IMG/VR virus record: IMGVR_UViG_3300042934_000980
Location: 124,001-188,000 of that record
Reading direction: 5' to 3' (one strand)
Length of the DNA: 64,000 bases
Source of the DNA: a virus
Shown: positions 35,191 through 44,534 of the stretch, in pieces
Position numbering within the stretch: the stretch's first letter is position 1
How the letters are laid out: each line of letters opens with the position of its first letter
The notes under the pieces: generated by a model
Seen by the model: only the letters and a program-made list of their open reading frames with translations
Told to the model about the DNA's origin: nothing
The model's database searches: none
Translations under genes and position numbers: made by a program

Positions 35191-36315
35191 TTACTTAACA
35201 GCGTCTCGTTGCTCGTTACACCAAGCACGCAGCGCTTTGCCTTCACTATCATCCAGGTTGTCGAGGGTGTCCTCCAACTTGGAAAGATTGTCTTTGGCAG
35301 TTTTCTTCGCCCCGTTCTCAATGTTGCCCTGGATCTGCTTAACCAGCTTTTGAACGCTGGCCAGCTTAGCCTGAGGCACATCTTTGAACAGTTCGTCAGT
35401 GTTCTCCGGCGTTGCAGGTGTGGCTGGGGTAGAAGGAGCCGGGGAGCTACCGTCGGTGGGTGAAGGGGGTACCGGGGTGGTTGGCTTCTCAGGGGCCGTC
35501 GGCTTAAGCGGCGGCAACTGGAAACGCTCAGGAGCATCAAGGTCAAACTGTTCGTTGACCCGCCAGAACGCACCCTCGTCCAGATCAATGATGTCCAGAT
35601 CTAGGGTATCACCGTGGTACAGGGCGCACTCAAAGTGAGCCATGATCGCGGTGCCGTCTTTTTGCTCTTTCACCGGCAGCTTAATGTCGGTCTGGCAGTA
35701 CAGCCCCCACTTGGCGTACAACCCTTTGTCTTCACTGTACGAGCCGTCTTGGTTGATCTTGACGGTCTTGATGATGGGGTTGTTGGACTTCCAGTTGAAA
35801 CCGGCAACAAAGGTGTCTTTGTTGAAGCCAAACGCCAGGTCATAGATCTGACCCCGCTTAACACCCTTGACCAAGATGAACGGCTTTTCCTTGGCCTTGA
35901 AGGTCTCAGCCAACTGCACGTTCAGGTAGTAGGTGTCGGTTTCTTTGTCGTACAGCCACTGTCCTTTAACCAACGGACGGGTGGAGCTGCCGTGCCACTG
36001 AAGCCCGATGGCTTTGCCGTCTGGCCCCAGGTCAAAGATGGCCTGACGTACTGCGATGACGCTGCCTTTGTACTGGCCAATCTTGGCCGCCGCCTTGTTA
36101 CCCGTTTTAGGATCCATCTCACGGGTTTCAGAACGACCGTACTTGGTATTCTCAGTGGGCTTAAGGTCAGCCCCCTTGGTGCGTACGATCGAAATGATCC
36201 GGTCTTTTCGACTGGTGTCCCAGAACTCGTTGTTGAGGTTGGGCAAGTCTTTTTGACTGGTGGTCTTGTTGCAAGGGTCGGTGTGGTTAAAGCAGTTAAT
36301 CTGCGCAAATGGCAT
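35191..36315 (-). CDS. Unknown 374-aa protein with Pro/Thr-rich linker
   Basis: The ATG at 36315 (MPFAQINCFN) follows AGAGG by about 8 bases. Residues 1-270 form a beta-rich domain with many Lys, Trp and Tyr. A Pro/Thr/Ser linker follows (about 272-310; PEKPTTPVPPSPTDGSSPAP), then a helical domain of about 60 residues (KLASVQKLVKQIQGN). The layout suggests a binding domain joined to a small helical module. Whether it is a virion or an intracellular protein is not clear. Confidence 0.6.
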   Translation of the reverse strand: MPFAQINCFNHTDPCNKTTSQKDLPNLNNEFWDTSRKDRIISIVRTKGADLKPTENTKYGRSETREMDPKTGNKAAAKIGQYKGSVIAVRQAIFDLGPDGKAIGLQWHGSSTRPLVKGQWLYDKETDTYYLNVQLAETFKAKEKPFILVKGVKRGQIYDLAFGFNKDTFVAGFNWKSNNPIIKTVKINQDGSYSEDKGLYAKWGLYCQTDIKLPVKEQKDGTAIMAHFECALYHGDTLDLDIIDLDEGAFWRVNEQFDLDAPERFQLPPLKPTAPEKPTTPVPPSPTDGSSPAPSTPATPATPENTDELFKDVPQAKLASVQKLVKQIQGNIENGAKKTAKDNLSKLEDTLDNLDDSEGKALRAWCNEQRDAVK

Positions 36316-36376
36316 GATGAAAGCCTCTGTGGTGATGGAATGCCCTGGGTACTCACTCAAGGCATAACATCCACGG

Positions 36377-36652
36377 TCAACCTTCCAACTGCCGCTTTAA
36401 CTGCTCCCTGAGCAACGCCATCTTTTCACCCAGCGCCAGCATGCGCAGCACCACGTTCTCGCGCTCTGTAACCGTTGCGAAGGTGGGGATCGAATCACGC
36501 AGGTTGGCGATCCGCATTTCAAGCGACAGGATCTCAAGCGACAGACCCAGTTTTTCCGTGGTTTGCGGGGAATCGAGAAGCTGCAACGTGTTAGGAAACG
36601 TTGGTTGCGCACGGCGGTGTTTGAACTCCGCCATGTAGATTACTTGACCCAT
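36377..36652 (-). CDS. Small helical protein, 91 aa
   Basis: The C-terminal 60 residues form a long helix with heptad Leu/Ile (LEMRIANLRD, VVLRMLALGEKMALLREQL), likely a coiled coil. It shares this architecture with the 79-residue protein at 36887-37126. Function unknown. Confidence 0.55.
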   Translation of the reverse strand: MGQVIYMAEFKHRRAQPTFPNTLQLLDSPQTTEKLGLSLEILSLEMRIANLRDSIPTFATVTERENVVLRMLALGEKMALLREQLKRQLEG

Positions 36653-36703
36653 ATAGCACCTCGTAATGATAGTTAGAGCTTACGGTTAAGCGTAGCTGTT
36701 CGA

Positions 36704-36826
36704 CTATGTTGCTTGCACGATAAAAACAAAGCCTGCGATAACAACCCCCACAACCAACCCCACCACCATTACAAAAATGAAGAAGGACCGGTTTGCTTTA
36801 AAGTACTCTTTCCAAAACCCTTCCAT
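36704..36826 (-). CDS. Tiny membrane protein, 40 aa
   Basis: A 40-codon gene in the gap between two small leftward genes. ATG at 36826 with AGGGG about 10 bases upstream. A charged start (MEGFWKEYFKANR) is followed by one strong hydrophobic helix (about residues 14-37; FVMVVGLVVGVVIAGFVF), giving a single-pass inner-membrane peptide. It sits in an otherwise coding-free 200-base gap. Confidence 0.65.
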   Translation of the reverse strand: MEGFWKEYFKANRSFFIFVMVVGLVVGVVIAGFVFIVQAT

Positions 36827-36854
36827 ACAAAAAATACCCCTAATCAGTTATAAA

Positions 36855-36880
36855 CCTAGTGCCGGAAAACCGGCACTAGG
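36855..36880 (-). terminator. Terminator after the 36.9-38.3 kb operon
   Basis: A stem CCTAGTGCCGG / CCGGCACTAGG with a four-base A loop lies 6 bases after the leftward stop at 36887. Confidence 0.75.
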
Positions 36881-36886
36881 GTATTC

Positions 36887-37126
36887 TTAGCTTTTCTTGC
36901 TTAGCGTTTGAAGTTGCTTATTCAAACCCTGCAATTGCTGGTGCAGTTCTTGAATGTACAACGCCACCTGTTGTTGATCAACAGGGTCTTTAACAGAAGC
37001 TGATGCCAAAGACAACGCACGAATACGCTTGGCCAGAGCGTCCATGCGTGTTCTGATTTCAAGTATATCCTTTTTTGTTAAACGGCCGGATGGAGAAAAA
37101 TCTGCCATTTGAATCGCCACACCCAT
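36887..37126 (-). CDS. Small coiled-coil protein, 79 aa
   Basis: A helical protein with a C-terminal Gln/Leu heptad stretch (LYIQELHQQLQGLNKQL). Start at 37126 with AAGGT about 10 bases upstream; a second ATG six codons later is possible. It follows two other leftward genes behind an early-type promoter. Function unknown. Confidence 0.55.
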   Translation of the reverse strand: MGVAIQMADFSPSGRLTKKDILEIRTRMDALAKRIRALSLASASVKDPVDQQQVALYIQELHQQLQGLNKQLQTLSKKS

Positions 37127-37140
37127 GTGCTGGGGACCTT

Positions 37141-37401
37141 TTATTTTCGGTTAGGTTGCTGAAGCACAAGCGGAGGGACATCCCTGCCCAGCGACAAGAA
37201 GTACTGAGTTCTCCTCGCAATAGCCTCTTCGAGTATCGCATTGGCAAGCGCGGTGATGCGTCGCCGTTTCCTAGGTAGGGTCCAAAAACGAATGGACCCA
37301 TAGAGTCGTTCCGCTTCATCGATCAGATCACCGATAAGTCTGAGCTCGTTTACGCGGTACAAAGCACAGTGGGTGTTCTTTAAAGCGACCACCTTGTTCA
37401 C
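37141..37401 (-). CDS. Small basic protein, 86 aa, GTG start
   Basis: Starts with GTG behind a strong GGAGGAG. It is Arg-rich (WTLPRKRRRITALANAI) and helical, possibly binding nucleic acid. It lies 9 bases after the 285-residue gene in an operon led by an early-type promoter variant. No family is recognised. Confidence 0.6.
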   Translation of the reverse strand: MNKVVALKNTHCALYRVNELRLIGDLIDEAERLYGSIRFWTLPRKRRRITALANAILEEAIARRTQYFLSLGRDVPPLVLQQPNRK

Positions 37402-37410
37402 AACTCCTCC

Positions 37411-38268
37411 TTAGAACTTAGAGGCTTCGACTTGTTCTTTGGTGAGGTTGTAGTAGTAATAATCAAGGGTACGGCGAGGAAACTGGTCTTCACCCCCTAC
37501 CCAGGCTTGCAACCAGCGACCCGACTGCCCTACCCCTACGGTATAGTGTGCAAAGCGCTTGGAAAGGGCTATCGCCAAATCAGCAATGTCTTCCTTTTCC
37601 AAGGCCCAGACTTCCATCGATACTGTGCCCAAGGCGAGCTCGATACGAAAGTTTTGGACAAACTTAGGTATCGTTTTCATGATCACGCCCTTAAACCCAA
37701 GCTTGAACGCGTAGTCCTCGCGGATCAGGAAGGGCTTGCCGTCTATGTTCCAAGCTACCAGCTTACCGTAGTTGCGCTCATGACCATTCTCGTCGGTACG
37801 AATAACGTCTTCGATAACCTTGGAATGTTCTGTATCCCCATGGCGCCCAACTTCGATATTGCCCACATGGACATGCTCTTCGACGTCTACCGCAGGTGCT
37901 GTTACCGAAAGGTTAAAAGGTTCGCCACCGGTGTCAATGTAGGCCTGCACCAACCGCTGGATGACCTTGCGATGGTCTTGCTGCTCAAACACCATAAACC
38001 AGTGATCGCCCATGGCGTGTTCATGGCCCATGCAGTCCAGGTCCAAACCAAAAGACTCGCCAGTGTCCGGGGCACGGGTCATGAGCTCCAGATGCTCGTC
38101 GCTGTTGTTAACCTGGAGTTCCAGCAAACCCTGAGCATAGAAGCTATGCCCTACCCCCGCATTACTGCCCTTGATAAGGATATCACCAAAGAACGTCTCG
38201 CGGTCAAAGGGGCTGTACAGCGTGCCGGCGGGCAATTCGAGAAACTTTTTCAGGTTTACAATTTTCAT
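37411..38268 (-). CDS. Unknown early-type protein, 285 aa
   Basis: Beta-rich first 125 residues with acidic and His-rich loops (DCMGHEHAMGDHW) are followed by a second domain (about 125-285). Its C-terminal part has an aromatic end (TLDYYYYNLTKEQVE). His/Asp clusters could bind metal, but no catalytic family is recognised. It is the first gene downstream of the TACATTAT early-promoter variant, so it is probably expressed early. Confidence 0.6.
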   Translation of the reverse strand: MKIVNLKKFLELPAGTLYSPFDRETFFGDILIKGSNAGVGHSFYAQGLLELQVNNSDEHLELMTRAPDTGESFGLDLDCMGHEHAMGDHWFMVFEQQDHRKVIQRLVQAYIDTGGEPFNLSVTAPAVDVEEHVHVGNIEVGRHGDTEHSKVIEDVIRTDENGHERNYGKLVAWNIDGKPFLIREDYAFKLGFKGVIMKTIPKFVQNFRIELALGTVSMEVWALEKEDIADLAIALSKRFAHYTVGVGQSGRWLQAWVGGEDQFPRRTLDYYYYNLTKEQVEASKF

Positions 38269-38314
38269 GACGTAATCCTTTTACGGTTTTAATAAGTGGT
38301 TATTACTCCCCTGA

Positions 38315-38328
38315 ATAATGTAGGTCTG
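38315..38328 (-). promoter_or_regulatory. Early-type promoter variant
   Basis: Leftward CTCAGACCTACATTAT, two bases off the TATATTAC core but keeping the upstream purine-CC extension. It lies 47 bases before the start of the 285-residue gene. Confidence 0.6.
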
Positions 38329-38440
38329 AGATTCATTTAAATGTAATGCGGCGTTAAATATAATTTGCAGTGTCAGTATTTTTACCCCGATGATTTTATG
38401 TTCCATCCCCCTAAATACCTTTATCAACTGTGGAACTCCT

Positions 38441-39025
38441 ATGGCCTTTCCTAATCAGCAACTGTTTTTGGACAGGTTCATCGCTTATAACAAAAACAGA
38501 TATAAGGATGATCCTGAAATCGTTGAGGCGCTGAATGCCCTTCAGCTCGGCGCTGTCACCTTCCTCAATCCCCGTAAAGAGACCGTCGACGGGGTCACCC
38601 AGCACCTGACTGACCTGAACGTTCCAGGGGTGCTGACGGCGGTCAACCAACGTTTCATCCCAGCCGATTACCCCCTTCACGGTGTGGCTCAGCTTGTTTC
38701 TGAAAATCCACTGGTCATGGCTGACCTGCAACTGGAAATGGAAGCCGGGGTATATTGGTTGCGCACTGACGAGGACGGCAGCAAGGTCGGGGCCCTGTTG
38801 GTAGCACATGGTGAAAAGACCGAAGCCAACGTGCTCTCTTTGATCAAAGGCAAGTGCCTGTTTGATCTGCAAGACAGCGAAATCACGGTCAACGACGACG
38901 TCACCCAAGTGGCGATCGACTCTCCGACGATCACCGGTCTTTTGGCCGTGGTGGAATCGCTGGGTGATATCACCGAGGCTGTCTACAACGGCGACTTCGC
39001 TTTTGACGGCACCCTGACTTACTAA
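38441..39025 (+). CDS. 194-aa protein of a three-member paralogous family
   Basis: The ATG at 38441 (MAFPNQQLFL) is chosen over an upstream in-frame ATG because GTGGA precedes it. It begins with FLDRFIAYNKNRYKDDPE, nearly the same as FVTRFVAFNLNRYKDDAE in the protein at 53001-53594, and shares a central pattern (GVYWLRTDEDG, then LLVAHGEKTEA) with both proteins at 53.0-54.3 kb. Probably a small capsid-decoration or tail protein. It opens the plus-strand fibre cassette. Confidence 0.65.
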   Translation: MAFPNQQLFLDRFIAYNKNRYKDDPEIVEALNALQLGAVTFLNPRKETVDGVTQHLTDLNVPGVLTAVNQRFIPADYPLHGVAQLVSENPLVMADLQLEMEAGVYWLRTDEDGSKVGALLVAHGEKTEANVLSLIKGKCLFDLQDSEITVNDDVTQVAIDSPTITGLLAVVESLGDITEAVYNGDFAFDGTLTY

Positions 39026-39093
39026 GGACAGAAGTAGGGGGCTCCACAGGCGTAGCACCGACACACATTTATATTTCCTCAAGGGAAGTTATC

Positions 39094-42063
39094 ATGGCTG
39101 ACACTGAAGTAACAGAATGGGTACAAGACGTACCCCTCATCGAAGTCGGTGAGAAGGTTAAGGGCGGCGTTGACGGCGCCGCTAACAAGAGCTCCAAAGA
39201 ACTGATCAAACGCACCGACTACCTGTACGCCCAACTGCAAGCACTGGTGGTGGGTGGACTGAGTGTCCTCGGTAAGCTGGACAGTGAAGCAGAACTGGAC
39301 GCCATCGACACCACCGGGTTGGTCAAAGGCACCGCGTACTTTGTCAGCGGCTCCCTGCGAGTCTGGAACGGCGAAGAATGGACGGACTCCGGCTCTTTGC
39401 TCGGTCCTCGCGGCATCAACCTGCTCGGCACCTGGCCTGACGCCCAAGAGTTGCCAGCGATCGCTTCCAACGAAGTGGGTGACGCCTACATCTGGAAAGG
39501 CGACGTCAACATCCTGATCCCGGTGGGTGAAGGTGAAACGGCTACCCGTGAGTGGGCCAGCATCGGTCTTAAAGGCCCTCAAGGTGATTCGGCCTACGAG
39601 CTCGCCCAAGACATCGACGGCTTCCAAGGCACCAAAGCCCAGTGGCTGGCCAGCTTGGTGGGTAAAAGCAACTACCAGATCTGGTTGGACCAAGGCAACA
39701 CCGGCACCGAAGCCGACTTCTTGGCCACGCTCAAGTCAACTGAACCAGGCCCACCCGGTGAGTCGGTTAAAGGCGACCCAGGTGACCCTGCCACCCCGTT
39801 TGCGATTGAAGGCACGGTAGAGTCGGCGGATCAGCTCCCTACCCCGGGTGATGCGCGCAAAGCGTACTACATCGGCAGCCACCTGTTTGTCTGGGTTGAA
39901 TCCCAGAGCAACTACGTGGACTTGGGTTCGGTAGGCGGTCTCTCTGCTTACGACCTGTGGAAGGCTGAAGGCAATACAGGCACCCTCGCTGACTTCTTCG
40001 AGGCGTACCGGTCGACAGTTCCGGGTCCAAAAGGTGACAACGGTGCCAACGTCAACGTCAAGGGTACCCTGAGCACTTCGGACAGCTTGGCGGCGTTGCA
40101 AGACCCGCAGAACCAAGACGCCTACGCGATGAGCGACACAGGTAACCTGTGGATCCTTATCGATGGGACTTGGACAGACACCGGCCCATGGCGTGGTAAG
40201 AGCAACTACGATCTCTACGTCGAGAACGGCGGTCAAGCCGATCAACCCACGTGGCTTGCCAGTCTGCAAGGCCGTGATGGGGAAGACGGGACCAACATCC
40301 AGCTCAAGGGTATCGTTCCTTCCTACGAAAACCTGCCAACCAGTCCTGCCGAACAAGACGTGTACGCCGTACGCGACCTGAACAGCATCTTTGCCTTCAT
40401 CAACGGCGGCTGGGACCTGATGGGTCAGTTCAAGGGTGAAGACGGTGAAGATGGCCAGAACGGCACCTCCATCAATGTCGTCAAGATCCTGACCGCGGAT
40501 GACACCGCCATTCCAGCGGCTGCTGGTAACGCCGGCAAAGCCTACGTGGACCTCGACGGTCACATCTGGCTGTCCAACAACAGCATCTGGATCGACGTTG
40601 GTCCTGTGGGTGCTGCAGGCCCTCAGGGTCCTCAAGGTACAGGCTTTAACCTGCGTGGTAACGTGGCCACTGCCGGTCAGCTGCCTAACACCGCCCAGGT
40701 GCAAGACGGCGATGCCTACATCACCACCATCGACAAGATGCTCTACGTGCGCGTGGAAGGTCAGTGGAACGGTCCGTTTGACATCATCGGTCCTGAAGGT
40801 CGTCAAGGTGTGCCAGGTCCTCAAGGTGCTGATGGTAAGTCCATCGCCATCATGGGTTCCTACACCACCGATGCCGACTTGAAAGCCGCTCACCCCACAG
40901 GCAACTTGGGTGAAGGCTACTTGGTGGGCACTCACCTGTGGATCTGGACGACTGCCGATGGCGGTAAGTGGATCGACGTGGGTGAAGTACGTGGTCCACA
41001 AGGGTTGCCAGGGCCTGAAGGTAAAGCCAGCACCAAACCCGGCCCTAAAGGTGAGCGTGGTACGGTGTGGATCACCTTGCCGGCCGGTCAAGATGAGCCT
41101 TCGCAAGGCTTTGCCGGTAACGTGGGTGACTGGGCGGTCTCGGACACCTTCAAGGTGTACTACCGCAGCGTCAACGGCTGGGTGTACTGGGGTCAACTGG
41201 TAGCGGGTGATGTAAACTCGCCGCTGGAAAGCTTTGGCAAGGCTGTGCGTCTGGGTAACCAGTGGGTGGTGTTGCCGATCGATGAAGTGGAAGCACCTCA
41301 AGACGGCAAGTTCTACGTTCGTCGTCTCAAAGCAGGCAGCAACCCTTTGGCTACGGAATGGGTCGCACTTAAGGAAGTGCCTGAAGAACTCACCGCCAAA
41401 GACGGTAAGCTCTACGGTCGGTTCTGGGATGCCGCCACCACCAAGTTCCTGTGGAAAGAAGTGGCTATCCCTTCCGGCATCGCCGATCTGGTCACCAAAG
41501 ACGGCAAGCAGTACGCCCGGGTGTTTGAATCGGGTGCGACCACGCCGATCTGGAAAGAGATCGTCACCATCGCCGACATCACGGCCAAGGACGGGAAGTA
41601 CTACGCCCGCTTCTTTGCAGCCGACGGCACCGCCCCGATCTGGAAAGAAGTCCCTGTAGGGATCTCCGACCTGACCACTAAGGACGGTAAGCAGTACGTT
41701 CGGGTCTATGAGGTGGCAGGTGCTGCACCGATCTGGAAAGAGTTTGTGCTGCCTACCATGGACAAGTACACACTCAAGATGTTGGCGGCCACCACCATCC
41801 TCGACCTGAGCCAGGCACAGGTGTTCAGCATTGCCAATAGCTCGGCCCGCACGCTTGCGTTCATGGCCCAAACCCAACCGGCTGCTGACCGCTCGATGAC
41901 CGTGGTATTGATCATCAACGGTGCAGGTGTGATCACCTGGCCTGCCAACGTGGTCTGGACCGGCAGTACTCAACCGATCTTGGGGGCAACCACCACCGTG
42001 GTGACCCTGTTGTGGGACGGCATTGGCGGTCGTTGGATCGGTAGCGTAGGCGCCAGCATCTAA
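39094..42063 (+). CDS. Long tail fibre protein with collagen-like segments
   Basis: 989 residues; AAGGGAAG upstream. The N-terminal 100 residues (VPLIEVGEKVKGGVDGAAN) match the protein at 44535. The shaft has repeated modules of about 100 residues of the form LGTWPDAQELP ... GDAYIWK, fibre motifs such as YQIWLDQGNTGTEADFL, and collagen-like Gly-X-Y runs (GPPGESVKGDPGDP, GPKGDNG, GPEGRQGVPGPQG). Residues about 765-890 hold four tandem 31-residue repeats, each with TAKDG.YY.R ... PIWKE. The last 100 residues are a beta-rich tip (TVVLIINGAGVITWPANVVW). A receptor-binding fibre or its shaft. Confidence 0.85.
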   Translation: MADTEVTEWVQDVPLIEVGEKVKGGVDGAANKSSKELIKRTDYLYAQLQALVVGGLSVLGKLDSEAELDAIDTTGLVKGTAYFVSGSLRVWNGEEWTDSGSLLGPRGINLLGTWPDAQELPAIASNEVGDAYIWKGDVNILIPVGEGETATREWASIGLKGPQGDSAYELAQDIDGFQGTKAQWLASLVGKSNYQIWLDQGNTGTEADFLATLKSTEPGPPGESVKGDPGDPATPFAIEGTVESADQLPTPGDARKAYYIGSHLFVWVESQSNYVDLGSVGGLSAYDLWKAEGNTGTLADFFEAYRSTVPGPKGDNGANVNVKGTLSTSDSLAALQDPQNQDAYAMSDTGNLWILIDGTWTDTGPWRGKSNYDLYVENGGQADQPTWLASLQGRDGEDGTNIQLKGIVPSYENLPTSPAEQDVYAVRDLNSIFAFINGGWDLMGQFKGEDGEDGQNGTSINVVKILTADDTAIPAAAGNAGKAYVDLDGHIWLSNNSIWIDVGPVGAAGPQGPQGTGFNLRGNVATAGQLPNTAQVQDGDAYITTIDKMLYVRVEGQWNGPFDIIGPEGRQGVPGPQGADGKSIAIMGSYTTDADLKAAHPTGNLGEGYLVGTHLWIWTTADGGKWIDVGEVRGPQGLPGPEGKASTKPGPKGERGTVWITLPAGQDEPSQGFAGNVGDWAVSDTFKVYYRSVNGWVYWGQLVAGDVNSPLESFGKAVRLGNQWVVLPIDEVEAPQDGKFYVRRLKAGSNPLATEWVALKEVPEELTAKDGKLYGRFWDAATTKFLWKEVAIPSGIADLVTKDGKQYARVFESGATTPIWKEIVTIADITAKDGKYYARFFAADGTAPIWKEVPVGISDLTTKDGKQYVRVYEVAGAAPIWKEFVLPTMDKYTLKMLAATTILDLSQAQVFSIANSSARTLAFMAQTQPAADRSMTVVLIINGAGVITWPANVVWTGSTQPILGATTTVVTLLWDGIGGRWIGSVGASI

Positions 42064-42070
42064 GTGACCG

Positions 42071-42098
42071 TGCGGTAAGGTTAACGCAACTTACCGCA
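42071..42098 (+). terminator. Hairpin after tail fibre gene
   Basis: A stem TGCGGTAAG / CTTACCGCA lies 7 bases after the fibre stop codon. No strong T run, so it may attenuate rather than stop transcription. Confidence 0.5.
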
Positions 42099-42124
42099 TC
42101 ACCCTTTACATTGAGGTAAGTAAC

Positions 42125-43192
42125 ATGGCTGACGAAAACGTTGTGGATAACGACGAATTGGGTGAAGAGCCGTCCAAAGAAGAACTGGACGCCGCCCCTG
42201 ATGCAAACGCTGAACCCGAGGCAGATAACACCGCCGCTGAAGAAGGCACGGATGAAACGGTTGAAGGTGACGTTGAGCCTGAAGCTGAATACTCCAACGC
42301 CGTGGCAGCTGAAGCTCCGGTTGCCAGCGCGGAACTGGGTGAAGGGGAATACCCTGACCACCAAGTCCCTGCGCCGGTATCGGACAGTCCTACCCAGGAA
42401 ACCACCAACGAACCCCTGCCTGACGATCACGTAGACCAAGTGGCAACCACCACTGCGGTGACGGAAGAAGAAAGCGAGGAAGCGCCTGAACCTGAGGTGC
42501 CTCAGGAACGTGTGAACGCCTCAACCTTGCTGATCGAGCTGGAATCGGGCGGGTATCCGGTGACCCTAGGTGCGATCTTCTCCAAGTACTCGGACCGTTC
42601 GTTCCCGCAGTCCCCGTTGTTGCATGATCTTGAAGCCTTGGGTTACGCCAAGGTAGAACCCACCCCTCGCCCTGAAGGCGCCGTCGTAACTGAAGGTAAG
42701 CCGGTGGAAGAGGACGGTGTGTGGAAACGGGTCTGGGTAGCACGGGACTGGAACGACGAAGAAAAGGCCACGCAGCTGGCGGCCCAGAAGGAGCAAGCGA
42801 ACCAAAAGATTCTGCAGGTTCGCAATGACGACTTCGAGATGGGCTTGGAGTTCTCCTTCCAGGACACTTCGTTCCACGCCCAGTTGCGTGACGGCGACCG
42901 CATCAACCTGATGTTTCTCAATGACCAAGCCAAAGAACGTCTGGCCGCCGGCAGTGACGAAACCGAACCGTTCCGCAGCTACGAGAATATCAGCTACGAA
43001 CTGCCTCCACAGGAGTTGCTGGATCTCACGTACGCAGCGTTGGCAGCCTACAAGGCCATCCTGCGCAACAGCTGGGCCATCAAGGACCAAGTCGACAGAG
43101 CCACCACAGTAGCCGAGTTGCCGGAAATCCCGGGTACGTTCCTGCCTTCAAGCAGTGCCCTGAAATTGGGCGCAAGCGAAGCAACTGAGTAA
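42125..43192 (+). CDS. Fibre-associated protein with acidic N-terminus and DUF4376-like domain
   Basis: 355 residues. The first 130 are highly acidic and low complexity (Glu/Asp/Ala/Pro). A central domain (FPQSPLLHDLEALGYAKVEP, then DGVWKRVWVARDW) and a C-terminal domain (RNDDFEMGLEFSFQDTSF, ending IKDQVDRATTVAEL) match the general pattern of DUF4376-type tail-fibre accessory proteins. It directly follows the fibre gene. I infer a fibre-bound or chaperone-like role; the acidic arm may contact basic capsid or fibre partners. Confidence 0.65.
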   Translation: MADENVVDNDELGEEPSKEELDAAPDANAEPEADNTAAEEGTDETVEGDVEPEAEYSNAVAAEAPVASAELGEGEYPDHQVPAPVSDSPTQETTNEPLPDDHVDQVATTTAVTEEESEEAPEPEVPQERVNASTLLIELESGGYPVTLGAIFSKYSDRSFPQSPLLHDLEALGYAKVEPTPRPEGAVVTEGKPVEEDGVWKRVWVARDWNDEEKATQLAAQKEQANQKILQVRNDDFEMGLEFSFQDTSFHAQLRDGDRINLMFLNDQAKERLAAGSDETEPFRSYENISYELPPQELLDLTYAALAAYKAILRNSWAIKDQVDRATTVAELPEIPGTFLPSSSALKLGASEATE

Positions 43193-43207
43193 CACGCACG
43201 TAGGTGG

Positions 43208-43225
43208 CCTCCTCAGCTGAGGAGG
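43208..43225 (+). terminator. Hairpin between fibre-cassette genes
   Basis: A perfect 18-base palindrome (CCTCCTCAG and complement) lies 16 bases after the stop, followed by a T/C-rich tract. Confidence 0.5.
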
Positions 43226-43252
43226 TCGCTTACTCTTCAAAGGAATTAACCC

Positions 43253-43984
43253 ATGCTAGAAGCAATGCTGTTAGGTGCAAGACCTACCGTCATGCCAGCA
43301 CCCATCTTTCTGTTTGATATGGCGACCCAAAAAGCCAGTGGTCCGAATGGGAATATCCCGGTCACCACCACTGTTGCCGGTGGGAGCGTTGTGGACAACG
43401 CATACCTCATTAACGACAAACCGTCCATGAGCCTGCCTGCCGCCACCAGCAACTTGGTTATTAACATAACCACGCCACTGGATCTGACAAACGGACCGCT
43501 GCCGAATGAATTCACCTTGGAATGGTCGTTCATTCACCACAGTGGGTTGGCGGCTGCACAGTATTACGGTAGCACGTACTTTCAAAACGGTGCCGGTAAC
43601 CCGGGCGCAGCGATCTATTACGGTGATACCCCGTTCAACAACTCGTTGCTCTATTCGACAACACCGGGCACTGCATCCTCAACGTGCTGGGTGCTTACCG
43701 GGGCAACCAAAACGGCTCAGCTGGCACTTCTGATCCAAGCGGCCATCGTGGTAAGGGGAGGCTTGGTGTACTTCTACCGAAACGGCACCTTGCTGCGCGT
43801 TCAACGATACGGTGAGTGGATCGAGCAGGACGCCAGTGCCAACCAAGGTACTTGGAATGCTCTGAGTCGTATCACCTTGGGGTGGTTTAACTCTACCTTG
43901 AAGAACGCCCCGAGTCACTACGGTAACATTCGTATTTCCAACTACGCCCGCTATACCCAGAACTACGTCCCCACACCGTTCTAA
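43253..43984 (+). CDS. Virion adhesin-like protein, 243 aa
   Basis: AAGGAA upstream. Starts MLEAMLLGARP, nearly the same as the start of the duplicated-domain protein at 60714-62000. The body (about residues 25-240) is beta-rich with Trp/Tyr and NEFTLEWSFIHHSG, a pattern seen in laminin-G/concanavalin-like jelly-roll domains (VVRGGLVYFYRNGTLL, RITLGWF). A carbohydrate- or surface-binding virion protein is inferred. Confidence 0.6.
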   Translation: MLEAMLLGARPTVMPAPIFLFDMATQKASGPNGNIPVTTTVAGGSVVDNAYLINDKPSMSLPAATSNLVINITTPLDLTNGPLPNEFTLEWSFIHHSGLAAAQYYGSTYFQNGAGNPGAAIYYGDTPFNNSLLYSTTPGTASSTCWVLTGATKTAQLALLIQAAIVVRGGLVYFYRNGTLLRVQRYGEWIEQDASANQGTWNALSRITLGWFNSTLKNAPSHYGNIRISNYARYTQNYVPTPF

Positions 43985-44037
43985 GGGATAAGAGTAATTA
44001 ACGGGTCACATTCCACCCCTGAGCAGCAGGACAAACC

Positions 44038-44496
44038 ATGAGTGATTTTACTCGATTCAGTGCCATTGAGCGATTGGGGTACGACGTTGAATCCAGCCGT
44101 AAGTACGGTAAGGATATCTGGAGCGTAGCGCCTGGGTATCGTTACTACATCGGATTCAAAGGGTCTACACGTTACGTTGACGTGGAAGACGGCTTTCTGA
44201 CTGACGGGGCTACTATCCCGCGTTTCCTGTGGTGGTTGTTGCCACCGTTGGGCGAATACAGTCAAGCAACCAGCTTGCACGATAAACTGTGCCGGTCGTA
44301 TTACATCTTGGAACTCATCAACGGCGTTGAGACCCAAGTCCCTGTCACTCGTGCTGAGATCGACGCGATCCTCAAAGAAGCCCTGGAAGTGTTGGAGGTC
44401 AAGAAATGGAAAGAGACCTGTATCATGGCTGGGGTGAATGCGTACCGACTCTTTACCAACCCCACGGAGGCCCGAGGACTGGCTGACAGTTTATAA
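44038..44496 (+). CDS. DUF1353-family protein
   Basis: 152 residues. The core GFLTDGATIPRFLWWLLPP followed by YSQATSLHDKLC is the signature of DUF1353 phage proteins (a DG.T.P...WW..P pattern, then A...HD). The biochemical role of this family is not established. It is often found near tail or lysis genes. Here it lies inside the fibre cassette. Confidence 0.75.
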   Translation: MSDFTRFSAIERLGYDVESSRKYGKDIWSVAPGYRYYIGFKGSTRYVDVEDGFLTDGATIPRFLWWLLPPLGEYSQATSLHDKLCRSYYILELINGVETQVPVTRAEIDAILKEALEVLEVKKWKETCIMAGVNAYRLFTNPTEARGLADSL

Positions 44497-44534
44497 TCGG
44501 GTCGCCATCCACCCTAACCCGCAAAGGTTAAGAC

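Noticed and set aside
39736-41973. 745-codon minus-strand open frame
   Set aside because: Antisense shadow of the collagen-like tail fibre; composition (Val/His/Gly/Thr) reflects reverse reading of fibre codons.
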